This document shows, one piece after another, positions 17,543-26,909 of a DNA stretch of 64,000 nucleotides (its first letter is position 1; each line of letters opens with the position of its first letter). Made by a program: the position numbers and the translations under genes. This DNA is from Treponema sp. J25 (GTDB taxonomy: Bacteria > Spirochaetota > Spirochaetia > Treponematales > Breznakiellaceae), in NCBI RefSeq assembly GCF_004343725.1, contig NZ_PTQW01000037.1, forward strand, positions 17,393 to 81,392, in the 5' to 3' direction. Under the pieces are notes generated by a model. The model searched no databases, was not told the DNA's origin, and was given only the letters and a program-made list of their open reading frames with translations.

Positions 17543-18115
17543 CTAATGGAGCAGCACCGCCTCGGCTACCTTTCGGGCATCCGTGGGGCCCAGGAGTTTT
17601 TCAATTATGGCGATAGCCCATTCGCCAGCGGTACCCGCCGCCCGGCTCGTGATAAGATTCCCATCCACCACCACCCGTTCGCCAGACCACTGGGCGCCCG
17701 TTACCTGCTTTTCCATGCCGGGATAACAGGTAAAACGCCGATTGTGCAAAACCCCGAGGGGAGCAAGAACCACCGCCGGGGCGGCACAAATAGCGGCAAT
17801 CACCTTGCCCATATGGTGCATGTCTTTAATAAAGCCCTGCACTTCCCGGGACGCCGCCACGTTGGTTGAGCCCGGCATACCTCCGGGAATCACCACGCCA
17901 TCCCACTGGCTTGCGACAAGAGCCCCCCGTCCTGCCAGTTCCTGAATACGCTGCTCCGCTATAACCACCGTCCCCCGGGATGATTTTACCTGACTGCTGG
18001 CCCCCACCGCCGCCGTCACAACCTCAATACCTGCCCGACGAAGATAATCGATAGGAGTAATAGCCTCCACATCCTCAAAGCCCTCTGCTAATACCACGAG
18101 TACCCTTCGAGACAT
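17543..18115 (-). CDS. DJ-1/PfpI family protein (YajL-like)
   Basis: A 190-residue protein of the DJ-1 superfamily, whose members act as glyoxalases, chaperones or oxidative-stress protectants. The nucleophile elbow Cys is in AAICAAPAVVL; the conserved acidic residue is in LAEGFEDVEAITPIDYLRRAG, and VVIPGGMPGS and VDGNLITSRAAGTAGEW are typical. The pattern is closest to the DJ-1/YajL/ThiJ subgroup. Start supported by GGGAGGT. It stands alone between pfkB (convergent) and the regulator gene (divergent). Confidence 0.9.
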   Translation of the reverse strand: MSRRVLVVLAEGFEDVEAITPIDYLRRAGIEVVTAAVGASSQVKSSRGTVVIAEQRIQELAGRGALVASQWDGVVIPGGMPGSTNVAASREVQGFIKDMHHMGKVIAAICAAPAVVLAPLGVLHNRRFTCYPGMEKQVTGAQWSGERVVVDGNLITSRAAGTAGEWAIAIIEKLLGPTDARKVAEAVLLH

Positions 18116-18208
18116 GGCATACCTCCCTCATATTGCGCTATTTTGGTTCTTCTCATACAATATACTCGTGTTTTTTCAAAAGTGCAATTTATACCAGAGG
18201 ATCATCCC

Positions 18209-19480
18209 ATGAAACAGGTACTTATCATTGATGAGGCTCCTCTTCTGCGGGAATATCTTAAAAGTAAGTTATCCGAACAGGGCATAGCTGTAACCGTGGC
18301 CATCAACGGCCTTGATGGGATCTCAAAGACCCGTACCGTGATGCCAGACCTTATTATTCTGGATTATCATCTTACCCGGATTTCTACCCTAGAGGTGCTT
18401 AAAGAAATAAAACAGAATCCCAATACGGCTAAGATCCCTATCATCATCACAGCCCAGAAAATGGATCAAAAAAAGATCATCGAACTCGTTTCGTACAACG
18501 TAAAAAAGGTATTTACCAAACCGGTAAAAATCGATGCCCTCCTGGAAACTATTTCCGAAATGCTGGATGTTCCCATCGATATTGATAACACTCCCAGCAT
18601 TGTAGAAGCCCATGTAAACGATGACGTCCTCTTTATAGAAATTGCAGAAGGCCTTAATAGAGAAAAGCTTGAGCTTTTACGGTACAAAATCTCAGAACTT
18701 ATCGCCCTCTACGAAATACGCGTTCCCAAGGTGATTCTGTTGTTAAGCAACATGAAACTTTCCTATGCGGACATGCCAAATTTGGAAAAATTATTCGAGG
18801 TTATCCTCAGTGCTTCCCGGGCACCCCAGCGGTACATCAGGGTGCTTACCAATGACGAGTTTACCCGTCGCTTTATCGAAGGAAGAAAGGATCTTGCAAA
18901 TATCGAAGTAAGTAAAGACCTCTTTTCTGCCCTCGAAGGGCTCTTGAGCGAATTTACCGGAGAATACGAATTAGGAGAAAAGAAAATAGAACTCGCCGGG
19001 GAACGGGTTCTTCAGGCAGAGGCAGGCCCTGAAGGAGAGGCGGTACATCTTAAATTCCAGACCGAAAAGAAACGGGCCCTTACCAGTATCGAAGAAAGCC
19101 GGGACTTTTTACAGGGCCTCAAGATCGCCGTCGTAGACGATGATCCGATAATTCAACAGTTAATTAAAACCACCTTCGAGAAAGGGGGCGCGATGGTATA
19201 TGCCTACTCGGACGGTCAAGAGTTTATGGAGGCCCTAAAGAAAGAAACCTTCGACTTGATTTTCCTGGATCTCCTTATGCCCCGGATCGATGGGTTTGGG
19301 GTATTGCAAAGACTTAAAAGCGCCGACCTGGGTATTCCCGTCATAGTGCTTTCTGCCGTGAGTCAGCGGAACACGGTGATTAAGGCCTTCCAGGCAGGAA
19401 GCAAGAGCTACCTCATCAAACCCCTCAAACCGCTGGACATTATCACGAAGACCTTAGAAATTCTTCGCCCCGGGGTATAA
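18209..19480 (+). CDS. Double-receiver response regulator
   Basis: A 423-residue cytoplasmic regulator with a receiver at each end and no recognised output domain. N-terminal receiver (1-120): acidic IDE, phospho-Asp in LIILDYHL, Lys in FTKPVK. A middle region (about 130-290) is of unknown fold. C-terminal receiver (about 303-423): VVDDDP, FLDLLMPRIDG, VLSAVS and LIKPLKP, all key residues present. The ATG at 18209 has AGAGGAT eight bases upstream. The hybrid kinase gene starts 6 bases after its stop, so the two probably form a phosphorelay. Confidence 0.88.
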   Translation: MKQVLIIDEAPLLREYLKSKLSEQGIAVTVAINGLDGISKTRTVMPDLIILDYHLTRISTLEVLKEIKQNPNTAKIPIIITAQKMDQKKIIELVSYNVKKVFTKPVKIDALLETISEMLDVPIDIDNTPSIVEAHVNDDVLFIEIAEGLNREKLELLRYKISELIALYEIRVPKVILLLSNMKLSYADMPNLEKLFEVILSASRAPQRYIRVLTNDEFTRRFIEGRKDLANIEVSKDLFSALEGLLSEFTGEYELGEKKIELAGERVLQAEAGPEGEAVHLKFQTEKKRALTSIEESRDFLQGLKIAVVDDDPIIQQLIKTTFEKGGAMVYAYSDGQEFMEALKKETFDLIFLDLLMPRIDGFGVLQRLKSADLGIPVIVLSAVSQRNTVIKAFQAGSKSYLIKPLKPLDIITKTLEILRPGV

Positions 19481-19486
19481 CTATTG

Positions 19487-22114
19487 ATGAGCAACCTTCT
19501 TTTATCAGAAGCCCTCTACGGCGAGCTTTTTAAGGAAGCCCCTATTCCGCTGGCTATCCTTGATGAAAAGGGCTTTGTGCTCGAAAGCAACGATCGTTTT
19601 CGTTTAACTTTTTATGCGTTAACAGGACAGAATATTCAGGATATACCCCAGAGTTTGCCGGAATTCTTTTCTGAACGGGATGTGTATAAGTTTCCCTACC
19701 ATTTTTCGAGGCTTATCACGGGAAGCAGCCAGAGCGTTCACTTTGTTTCTTCTTTTCGGAATACCTCGAGCCAGTCCCGGTGGCTCCACATTACGGCCTC
19801 GCTGATCCCTGAAAAAGAGGATGCCCCCCTTCCGCAACGGGGCCCCTTTATCATCGTGGCGGTAGAAGACAAAACAGAGGACTACCAGAAAACCCAGCAA
19901 CTGCAGGAAGAAAAGGAAATTGCCAACCGCGCCATTGAAACAAAAAGTCTTTTCCTTGCAAACATGAGCCACGAGATTCGTACCCCCCTGCAGACCATCA
20001 TTGGCATGCTTGAACTTCTGGAAGAAACAAACCTTAACCGGGAACAACAGGAATACACCCACCAAATTCGGTTTTCTGCGGAGGTCCTCCTTTCCCTGGT
20101 AAACGATATCCTGGATTATTCCAAAATAGAAGCGGGCAAACTCGAACTTGAATATGCAGAATTTCCGGTAGAAGAAATCATAGAACAAGCGGTGGACATG
20201 ATTGCCCTGGAAGCCCACCGCAAGGGGCTAGAGCTTTTGATGTATATTCCCCTGGATACCCGGATCCGCATAAAAGGGGATGCCCACCGGCTCCGTCAGG
20301 TACTTATCAACCTGATTAAAAACGCCGTTAAATTCACCCGGGAAGGGAGCGTTACCGTTTCGGTCCGCCGAAACTCCTATCAGGGCAAGCCCGCCCTGAC
20401 CTTTTCAGTTGCCGACACGGGCATGGGGGTAGACCCCTCTATTCGCCCCTATCTTTTTACCAGCTTTTTTCAGGGCGACCCCTCTACCACCCGAAAGTTC
20501 GGAGGAACCGGTCTGGGCCTTGCCATAAGTCGTCATTTAGTGCAGTCCATGGGGGGAGAAATCGGCATGGTCCCCAATGAAGGGCGGGGCTCTATCTTTA
20601 GCTTTACCATTCCCATAGAAGAGTCCCCCTTCCCCCTGGATATCCCCTACCTGCAGGCATGTCAGGAATGCCGCATCCTGATTGTAGACGATGTCTTTGA
20701 AAGTCGTCAGATCCTTACCACCTATTTGAGCGAAGGGGGCTATCGCCACATAGAAGGGTGCGCTTCGGGAGAAGAGGCCATGAGCCTGATGAAGAAGGCC
20801 TCCCAAAGTGGACGTCCCTACGATCTTGTGTTCATCGATATGCTCATGCCCCGGATGGATGGCTGGCGCCTTGCGGCGGAGATAAATCGCGACCGGGCCA
20901 TCAATTCGGCCCGACTTATTTTGATGGTAAGCCAGGGTATGATGGGAGCGGAGGCAAAGATGACCCTCCTTCAGTGGTTTAATGGGTACATCACCAAACC
21001 CATTAAACGAAGGGAACTGTTTGAGGTTATTCAGCAAGCCCTCATTACCACCATCGATCTGGAAGATACGCAGGAATCTCAGGAGGTATCCGAAGGGGAA
21101 ACCTTCGTCCCCTCAGACAAAGAAACCTCTTTGCTTTCAAGAAAGGGGATCCCCGTTTCCGTAGCGGAATCCTCCCGGCCATCTCTTTCTCTTCGCATTC
21201 TGGTGGTAGAAGACCATCCTATTAATCAACAACTGTTTGTTACTATTCTCCAACGCCTTGGCTACAGAGACATAGAAACCGCCAATAACGGGGAAGAGGC
21301 CCTTACCCTGGTAAGACAGACAAAACCAGAACTCATCTTCATGGACATCCAAATGCCCGGTATGAACGGCTATGAGGTTACCCAGCATCTCCGCGAGGAG
21401 GGCTTTGAAGGGCCTATCATCGCGGTTACGGCCAGCGCCTTAAGTGAGGAAAGGGAACGATGTCTTCAAGCTGGGATGAACGATATCATTACCAAACCCT
21501 ATAAGCGACAGGATATCGCTCAGGTGGTATCCCGATGGACGGGGGCCATCTTGCAGAAAAAACCCGGCTCCGCCACCTCTGAGGAAGCCCGTCAGCCCCC
21601 CAGCACCAATGAAACCAGAACCAACTACGTTCAGGAAGAAAAAGCCACCCCTCGAAACAACGAATTCCGGGGTGTTTCTCGGATTTTCGAAGAATCGGAA
21701 GAAATCGAAGAATTGGAAGTCATCGAAGAAGATGCGAAAGAAGAGCCTATTTTTGATGTGGATGAACTTTTAGACAATTTTCTGGGAGAAATCGAAACGG
21801 TTATTCCCCTGCTTGCCCAATTCCTTGAACGGACAGAAGGAAAGATCCAACAACTTCCCGATCTCTTACGGAACCAGAGCTGGGAAACCCTTGAACGGGA
21901 AGCCCACACCATTAAAGGAAGCGCCCTCAACCTCGGGGCCCATGGGTTAGGGAAAGCAGCCCTTACGCTGGAAGAGGCCACAAAAAAGAAAGACCCTGCA
22001 CTTATTCCGTCGGCAATCCAGGTTGTAGCGCAGGCCTTTAAAGTATTTAAAGAACACGCCCAAAGGGTCATTAGCGAACATACAAGGGAAAAGAAAGAGG
22101 ATGAATCCCCCTAG
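19487..22114 (+). CDS. Hybrid sensor kinase: PAS-HisKA-HATPase-two receivers-HPt
   Basis: An 875-residue soluble kinase without membrane helices, so it senses a cytoplasmic cue or a partner. Order: PAS-like domain (about 8-130), HisKA with phospho-His162 in MSHEIRTPLQTIIG, HATPase (N box INLIKNAVKFT, G1 VADTGMGVD, G2 GGTGLGLAISRH), receiver 1 (about 394-515; IDMLMPRMDG), receiver 2 (about 569-690; FMDIQMPGMNG) and an acidic linker leading to an HPt domain with His807 in AHTIKGSALNLG. It has every element of a His-Asp-His-Asp relay. TTG three bases earlier is an alternative start. Confidence 0.92.
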   Translation: MSNLLLSEALYGELFKEAPIPLAILDEKGFVLESNDRFRLTFYALTGQNIQDIPQSLPEFFSERDVYKFPYHFSRLITGSSQSVHFVSSFRNTSSQSRWLHITASLIPEKEDAPLPQRGPFIIVAVEDKTEDYQKTQQLQEEKEIANRAIETKSLFLANMSHEIRTPLQTIIGMLELLEETNLNREQQEYTHQIRFSAEVLLSLVNDILDYSKIEAGKLELEYAEFPVEEIIEQAVDMIALEAHRKGLELLMYIPLDTRIRIKGDAHRLRQVLINLIKNAVKFTREGSVTVSVRRNSYQGKPALTFSVADTGMGVDPSIRPYLFTSFFQGDPSTTRKFGGTGLGLAISRHLVQSMGGEIGMVPNEGRGSIFSFTIPIEESPFPLDIPYLQACQECRILIVDDVFESRQILTTYLSEGGYRHIEGCASGEEAMSLMKKASQSGRPYDLVFIDMLMPRMDGWRLAAEINRDRAINSARLILMVSQGMMGAEAKMTLLQWFNGYITKPIKRRELFEVIQQALITTIDLEDTQESQEVSEGETFVPSDKETSLLSRKGIPVSVAESSRPSLSLRILVVEDHPINQQLFVTILQRLGYRDIETANNGEEALTLVRQTKPELIFMDIQMPGMNGYEVTQHLREEGFEGPIIAVTASALSEERERCLQAGMNDIITKPYKRQDIAQVVSRWTGAILQKKPGSATSEEARQPPSTNETRTNYVQEEKATPRNNEFRGVSRIFEESEEIEELEVIEEDAKEEPIFDVDELLDNFLGEIETVIPLLAQFLERTEGKIQQLPDLLRNQSWETLEREAHTIKGSALNLGAHGLGKAALTLEEATKKKDPALIPSAIQVVAQAFKVFKEHAQRVISEHTREKKEDESP

Positions 22115-22160
22115 AAGCCTCCATTTTAGATGCTCTTAGAGGAGCCCCCTCCCTCTCTAG

Positions 22161-22198
22161 CTGACAGAATCACGGGATTCTGCCATACTGGGTTCATG
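22161..22198 (+). promoter_or_regulatory. Predicted leaderless promoter and inverted repeat of the PHP phosphatase gene
   Basis: CTGACA (22161-22166), a 17-base spacer and CATACT (22184-22189), then six bases and the ATG at 22196. No Shine-Dalgarno site is seen. The spacer holds a perfect inverted repeat, CAGAATC (22165-22171) and GATTCTG (22176-22182) with a 4-base centre, a plausible operator between the two promoter boxes. Confidence 0.5.
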
Positions 22199-23086
22199 CG
22201 CTACAGTTGTGTACACACCCATACATCCTTTTGTGATGGAGAAGGCTCCGTAGAAGAACTGTGTCAGGCCGCCTTTGAACGGGGCTTAGAAGCCATAGGG
22301 TTTAGTGCCCATGCCCCCCTCCCGAAAGCACCGGGGCTCCATTATGAGATCCATCTTTTAGAAGAAAACTTCGATGCCTATGTGGAAGCGGTTCTCTCGG
22401 CCCGGAACCGCTGGGAAGGCAAGCTCACCGTGTATCTGGGCCTTGAGGTCGATTATATCCCGGGCATCCTGGGCCCAGCGGACTTTCAGAACAAGGGCTA
22501 CGACTTCGATTTTCTGATTGGTTCCGTGCATTACCTGGTGCCAGAGAAAGGATCTCCCCCCTTTGCAATCGACGGAGACATCCAGGAATGGCAGCAGGGG
22601 GTTCAGGAAGGGTTTGGCGGGGATTACGAGGCCGCAGCGTACGCGTACTGGCAGACCCTCAGAGAGATGATACAAAAGGGGAACTTCGATATTCTGGGAC
22701 ACATGGACCTGATAAAAAAGAACCACCATCCCTGGCTCGAGACCCAGGCGCCGAACCGCTACCTTCAATGGGCAAAAGAGGTTATTCCTTATCTCGAAAA
22801 CACATCCATTATTGTAGAAATCAACACCGGCGGGCTTATCCGGCGAAGGGTCCCCGAACTGTATCCTGCCCCTTTTCTTTTAAAAGAACTGGCCCAACAC
22901 CATATTCCGGTAACCATCAATGCCGACGCCCACCGGCCAGAACATCTCGGCCTCTATTACGAAACGGCCCATCATGCGGCCCTCAAGGCCGGGTATACTA
23001 CCATGCTGGTGGCAACCTCCGCTCCCCCCACCACTTCTCACAGCACAAAAAGAAAAATCCATTGGGAAGAGGTTGCCCTGACCTGA
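22196..23086 (+). CDS. hisJ: Histidinol-phosphatase of the PHP family (HisJ/HisK type)
   Basis: PHP-fold metal-dependent phosphatase of 296 residues. Metal-binding motifs: HTHTSFCDGEGS (motif I), GFSAHAPLP, GLEVDYIPG (Glu ligand), GSVHYL, ILGHMDLIKK, EINTGGLIRR and INADAHRPEHLG. This is the order of the Bacillus-type histidinol phosphatase, the eighth step of histidine synthesis; no other his gene is present, so another phosphoester substrate is possible. An upstream 22-residue in-frame extension starting at 22130 is not family-like, and the promoter position supports the ATG at 22196. Confidence 0.85.
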   Translation: MRYSCVHTHTSFCDGEGSVEELCQAAFERGLEAIGFSAHAPLPKAPGLHYEIHLLEENFDAYVEAVLSARNRWEGKLTVYLGLEVDYIPGILGPADFQNKGYDFDFLIGSVHYLVPEKGSPPFAIDGDIQEWQQGVQEGFGGDYEAAAYAYWQTLREMIQKGNFDILGHMDLIKKNHHPWLETQAPNRYLQWAKEVIPYLENTSIIVEINTGGLIRRRVPELYPAPFLLKELAQHHIPVTINADAHRPEHLGLYYETAHHAALKAGYTTMLVATSAPPTTSHSTKRKIHWEEVALT

Positions 23087-23129
23087 GGCGGGGAAGGGTT
23101 TTCCCTCCCCCGGCCCTAGGCCTGTGGAG

Positions 23130-23486
23130 TTAACGATTCCGCCGTTCCTCCGATGACTTACATTCAATACACATGAGGGCATAGGGGATTGCCTCGAGCC
23201 GATCCTGGGGAATCTTTTTTCCACACTTGATACAAAGCCCGTATTTCCCCTGCTGTATCCGGCTTAAGGCGTTATCAATCGCTTTGAGTCGTTTAATGTC
23301 CTGGGTTCCCAGGGTTTCAATCATTTTTCGATCGATATCATCGGAAGCAATGTCCGCAAAGTCTTTTGGGTCCATCCCTTCCACAATTTCTTTAAAATCC
23401 TCGTTACCTGCCACCAACGTAGAGATAATTTCTTTTTTGAGATTTATCAGGGATTCTCTCATTTTTTCTACAAATTCTTTATCCAT
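23130..23486 (-). CDS. dksA: DksA/TraR-type zinc-finger RNA polymerase regulator
   Basis: A 118-residue protein with an N-terminal coiled-coil (residues about 1-75) and a C4 zinc finger CIKCGKK...CIECK near the end, as in DksA/TraR. DksA enters the RNA polymerase secondary channel and, with ppGpp, adjusts promoter output. The coil tip carries DIASDDIDRK, with an acidic pair comparable to the DxxDxA tip of DksA, though not identical. ATG chosen because AGGGGG lies upstream; 18 upstream codons are discounted. It neighbours infA divergently, an arrangement known in treponemes. Confidence 0.88.
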   Translation of the reverse strand: MDKEFVEKMRESLINLKKEIISTLVAGNEDFKEIVEGMDPKDFADIASDDIDRKMIETLGTQDIKRLKAIDNALSRIQQGKYGLCIKCGKKIPQDRLEAIPYALMCIECKSSEERRNR

Positions 23487-23511
23487 ACGTCCCCCTTCCA
23501 TAGGTCTGGCA

Positions 23512-23540
23512 ACATTGTCGTACTTCTCGATTTTTGTCAA
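23512..23540 (-). promoter_or_regulatory. Possible dksA promoter
   Basis: On the minus strand a consensus TTGACA (23540-23535), a 17-base spacer and a weak -10 CAATGT (23517-23512), about 25 bases before the dksA start, which has its own Shine-Dalgarno site. Confidence 0.35.
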
Positions 23541-23682
23541 GACTTTTCAGGATTTTTTTACCCCCCAACCAGACCATTTTAGTAATCCAAAATCCCAGGG
23601 GAAAGGGAGCCTTTTTTCATGCAGAGCCTCCTCTCTTTCTAAGGACTACCCCGGAACAAAACCATAAGGGACCTGTCCCCGA

Positions 23683-23710
23683 TTGACAAAACGAGGGGCT
23701 TCCCTATAGC
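23683..23710 (+). promoter_or_regulatory. infA promoter
   Basis: Consensus TTGACA (23683-23688), a 16-base spacer and TATAGC (23705-23710), giving a leader of roughly 60 bases that includes AAAGGAG before infA. Confidence 0.5.
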
Positions 23711-23775
23711 ATAGAATAAATACTATATCTCATTCCTGCGGAGCAGGTACGAGTACTGTGCACAAAGGAGTTTTT

Positions 23776-24000
23776 GTGGCAAAAGAAGAAGCGATAGAAG
23801 TAGAAGGTATTGTGCGGGAAGCCCTCCCCAATACCATGTTCCGGGTTGAATTGGACAACCAGAATGGGCATCTTATCCTGGCGCACCTGTCGGGAAAAAT
23901 GCGGAAACATTACATCCGAATTGTTCCTGGAGATCGGGTACGGATTGCCCTCTCTCCCTATGATCTCAGCAGGGGCCGAATCATTTATCGTGAGAAATAA
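23776..24000 (+). CDS. infA: Translation initiation factor IF-1
   Basis: A 74-residue OB-fold factor that binds the ribosomal A site during initiation. The sequence is family-standard throughout: [18 protein letters not shown] at the start, [20 protein letters not shown], then [18 protein letters not shown] and IIYREK. Start is GTG, five bases after AAAGGAG; another GTG 18 bases upstream would add a non-conserved hexapeptide. A small hairpin (GCGCC/GGCGC) at 24001-24016 follows the stop, without a T-tract. Confidence 0.97.
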   Translation: MAKEEAIEVEGIVREALPNTMFRVELDNQNGHLILAHLSGKMRKHYIRIVPGDRVRIALSPYDLSRGRIIYREK

Positions 24001-24082
24001 GCGCCACGAGGGGCGCACTGCTCTATTCCTTCCGAAAGAAAGCAGGACCTCTGTGCAAGGGGCCCTCAGATACAAAACAGGC

Positions 24083-24721
24083 CTATCGTTGTTTAGTTCC
24101 TTTTTTATGCTTTAGAATTACCCAGGTAGCGCCAGAACCACCCCACTGTGGTGGTGCAAAGCCATGAGTCCCGGCAGCAGGGTGCCGTTCAATAAATTGC
24201 CGAACCGTTCGAATAAGCACCGCTTCAGAAGGAGAATGATTTCCCTTCCCATGAATGATAAGCACCTTTTCTGCCCCCTCTCGAAGGGCTTGCTGAAAGA
24301 AAAGAGAAAGGGCATCCCAGGCCTCGTCCCGGGTACAGCCGTGTAAATCGATGGTTGCATCAGGGTGTTTTTGTAACAACCTTCGTCGCCGTTCCTGTTG
24401 TTCCTCCACTTCCTCTTTAAGGCGATCTAAGGCTTTATCCTTATCTTCTATACCGTGAACATCGAGCCAGGCGGTAAGCACATCCCTTAGTTCCGAAGCG
24501 GAACGGTATGTCCCTTCCTCCCTCGTTCCGGAAGATTCCTTCACCGTTGATTCTTTTTTCTTTTCAATCTGCCTCTTGTCCCTACCAGAAAAGGATGGGG
24601 CGGGATGTTGCATAGAAGTTCTCTCTGCTCCCTGGCTAGATGCTTTCTTTTCATTTTTTTCCCCTTTTTGGGTAGGCCTCTTTCGTCCTTCCCAGGCATC
24701 AAGAATATCTCCAAAATTCAT
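24083..24721 (-). CDS. Smr-domain protein
   Basis: A 212-residue protein. The first about 110 residues are charged and low in complexity; the C-terminal Smr (small MutS-related) domain is clear: IDLHGCTRDEAWDAL (DLHG motif), VLIIHGKGNHSPSEAVLI (the HGKG motif) and a PPQWGGSGATWVIL end, where Gly-Gly-x-Gly-A/T-x-V/I closes the fold. Smr domains are nucleases acting on branched DNA or on mRNA in stalled-ribosome quality control; which applies here is unknown. ATG preceded by GAGGG, 11 bases after the batD stop, so it is the last gene of the Bat operon. Confidence 0.87.
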   Translation of the reverse strand: MNFGDILDAWEGRKRPTQKGEKNEKKASSQGAERTSMQHPAPSFSGRDKRQIEKKKESTVKESSGTREEGTYRSASELRDVLTAWLDVHGIEDKDKALDRLKEEVEEQQERRRRLLQKHPDATIDLHGCTRDEAWDALSLFFQQALREGAEKVLIIHGKGNHSPSEAVLIRTVRQFIERHPAAGTHGFAPPQWGGSGATWVILKHKKGTKQR

Positions 24722-24732
24722 CGGCCCTCTCG

Positions 24733-26334
24733 TTAATAAAAATACAGTTTTTCCCTCTGGATCCACCCAATCTCTTGATGGGAAAGCACCACATAACACC
24801 AGGGAGAGGACAACACCTGCACCAGGACCCTTTCTCCCGCTTTCACGGCAGTTCCCTTCCTGCTTTGTTTTGCCTCATCCTCGGTAAAATACGGAAGTTG
24901 ATACAAGGAGGTTGTCTCCCCTATGATCGCAGGCCTTCCTCCATAGATTATCCGGGGGAAAAAAGAGGTACCACCGTACCACACCACAAAAAATAAAATC
25001 AACAAGAAAAAGGTTACGGCCCCAAGGGGAAACAGCCTTTTATGGGTTTGATAGGGTTTATAGCCAAAGCTCCACCAGAGCCATCCACCAATGCCAATAA
25101 GAATTAGCAATACAAAAAAATACATCCAGAAAAGGGGATATTCATCTGGACCAGACGGCAGCCCCAGCTTCTCTTCAAGGATCCTACGGGGGCCACGATA
25201 CAGAAACCCCACGGGGCTATCCCGCTCAAGGCGACGCACAGCACCAAGGGCTTTCCCATACTCCCCATTTTTCCACAGGGGAAGCACCTGCGTTTCTACA
25301 GAGGGGGCAAGCAGGGCTGTGAGAAAAGAGGGGACCCCCTCAAACAACGCAGCAATGTCTTCTCCTTCTTTTAGAACCTGGTGGGGGCCATCCTCCTTCT
25401 TTTGGGAAGTTGCTCTGGCCGAAGTAAGTTCCCGACTTTTCGCGGGGGATTCCCTGGCGGCTGGTCTTTCTGTCACCAATCCCCTACGATTTTCTCCAGC
25501 AAGCGCAGACCCTACACGCACCTCCTGCACAGGGCTTTTAAGCACCGCCCCCTGTCCCGTCCGCAACACTACCTCAGGAAGCATAAGAGCCCCCTCCCGC
25601 AGAGGAGTAAGGGTAAGCCGGAGAACCTCAAAAGAGTCATTTCCTCCCACCGTTTCAGAAGCCCCCCCTGGAGAGGGAATAGCGGTCTGTTCCACGATCC
25701 AATCGGGATGTAACGAGACCTGACTCGTCCAATCCTGTAGGTTTCCTTTAAAAAAGCTTCCCCTTTCACCTAGAACCAACCGGACCTCTGTTGCACTTCC
25801 AACTCTAAATCCCGTAGGGGGCAGTTCCCAGCTAAGGGGGGGAAGGGCTTCTTCCTGTCGAGTTATCCCTCCCACATCAGGAGTATCCAGAACAGAAAGA
25901 AACACCGGGGCCACCGCATATTCCTTCCCCTGGATACGGACAGTGTAGGGGCCAACCTTCTCCTGAATTACTTGCCGGGGAATAAAATAAAAGCGAATGC
26001 GGCTGATCCGCGGCTCCGTAAAGCCCATCTCGGGTCGAGCCCTCTGGACATCCCGAATTATCCGGTCCAGGACAAGTTGCGGAGGCAACGGTGGGAAGAG
26101 GATTTCTACCCCCGAAGGGTCGGGGAAATCAACAAAGAAGGTAAAGCATACTTCCTGATTCACCAGCGGGGTAGAAGGGCTTATCTCGAGTATGACCGGT
26201 CGAGAAGCAGGCTCTTCCGCACAAAGAAGGCCTCCCATCATCACACCCCATACACCGAGGCCTATTGTGGCCCATAGGATGCTTAATAATCCAGAGGAAC
26301 CGGTTCTGTATCTTCCCCTCGAGGGCTTTTCCAT
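24733..26334 (-). CDS. batD: BatD-like membrane protein
   Basis: A 533-residue envelope protein. A signal anchor (about 17-39) leads to Ig-like beta domains typical of BatD/oxygen-tolerance proteins (ILEISPSTPLVNQEVCFTF, LPPTGFRVGSATEVRLVLG), then a polar linker (about 300-350). Two membrane helices follow (about 405-425 and 440-460), then an SH3-like end (SLYQLPYFTEDEA, then AGERVLVQVLSSPWCYV). The SH3-like tail is not in classical BatD. Bat proteins are linked to stress tolerance, but their biochemical role remains unsettled. The start has GGAAGGAA upstream, and the 5' end overlaps the TPR lipoprotein gene by 52 bases. Confidence 0.75.
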   Translation of the reverse strand: MEKPSRGRYRTGSSGLLSILWATIGLGVWGVMMGGLLCAEEPASRPVILEISPSTPLVNQEVCFTFFVDFPDPSGVEILFPPLPPQLVLDRIIRDVQRARPEMGFTEPRISRIRFYFIPRQVIQEKVGPYTVRIQGKEYAVAPVFLSVLDTPDVGGITRQEEALPPLSWELPPTGFRVGSATEVRLVLGERGSFFKGNLQDWTSQVSLHPDWIVEQTAIPSPGGASETVGGNDSFEVLRLTLTPLREGALMLPEVVLRTGQGAVLKSPVQEVRVGSALAGENRRGLVTERPAARESPAKSRELTSARATSQKKEDGPHQVLKEGEDIAALFEGVPSFLTALLAPSVETQVLPLWKNGEYGKALGAVRRLERDSPVGFLYRGPRRILEEKLGLPSGPDEYPLFWMYFFVLLILIGIGGWLWWSFGYKPYQTHKRLFPLGAVTFFLLILFFVVWYGGTSFFPRIIYGGRPAIIGETTSLYQLPYFTEDEAKQSRKGTAVKAGERVLVQVLSSPWCYVVLSHQEIGWIQREKLYFY

Positions 26335-26909
26335 AGTGTTCCTTCCCGCTGTCTAAGATATTCAAAAAGCACTGTTCCTGCGTCTTTTTTTCTACTCATT
26401 TCCATAGAATGGATAGTTCCCGTATGGGCCTTCTTCTGTTCCAGGGCTTTAAGGGCCAGTTCCAGATTCCGTTTTGCCGTTCCTTCTGAAGGTTTTAGGA
26501 TTAAGGCAGAACGAAAATCACTCAGGGCCCCTTCATAATTTTCGAGCACATACCGGACATAGCCCCGGTTATACCATATTCGGAAGAGTAACTCCCTGTT
26601 TTTCTGAGGGACCGCCTCTGGCTCTTGCATCTGGAGTTCCTCTAATAACCGGGAATACCGAAGTTCCGCCTGTTCATATTCTCCTAAAGAAAGGGCCAGG
26701 GTGGCAAGATTATACATGCCGTAGGGATACACGTCGCGGTCCGTAAGACTCAACTGAAAGGCCCCCAGGGCCTCCGAAGGGTGATTTCGTTCCATATGGT
26801 ATACCCCTCGGACCACTTCCCAGGAAGCTCTGACCCAGGAACTACAGGAACTGGCCAATACCAGGGAACCGGCCATTCCAAGACACCACAGAAAACGTCC
26901 GCATCTCAT
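26283..26909 (-). CDS. TPR lipoprotein of the Bat operon (BatC/BatE-like)
   Basis: A 208-residue lipoprotein: signal peptide with a lipobox ending LASSC (Cys22), then TPR-like helical repeats, clearest at YGMYNLATLALSLGEYEQAE and WYNRGYVRYVLENYEGALSD. The tail after about 165 is polar. In Bat operons a TPR protein commonly lies between batB and batD, and periplasmic scaffolding of the vWA proteins is inferred. Its ATG overlaps the batB stop as ATGA, and its 3' end overlaps batD by 52 bases, indicating tight coupling. Confidence 0.78.
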   Translation of the reverse strand: MRCGRFLWCLGMAGSLVLASSCSSWVRASWEVVRGVYHMERNHPSEALGAFQLSLTDRDVYPYGMYNLATLALSLGEYEQAELRYSRLLEELQMQEPEAVPQKNRELLFRIWYNRGYVRYVLENYEGALSDFRSALILKPSEGTAKRNLELALKALEQKKAHTGTIHSMEMSRKKDAGTVLFEYLRQREGTLWKSPRGEDTEPVPLDY

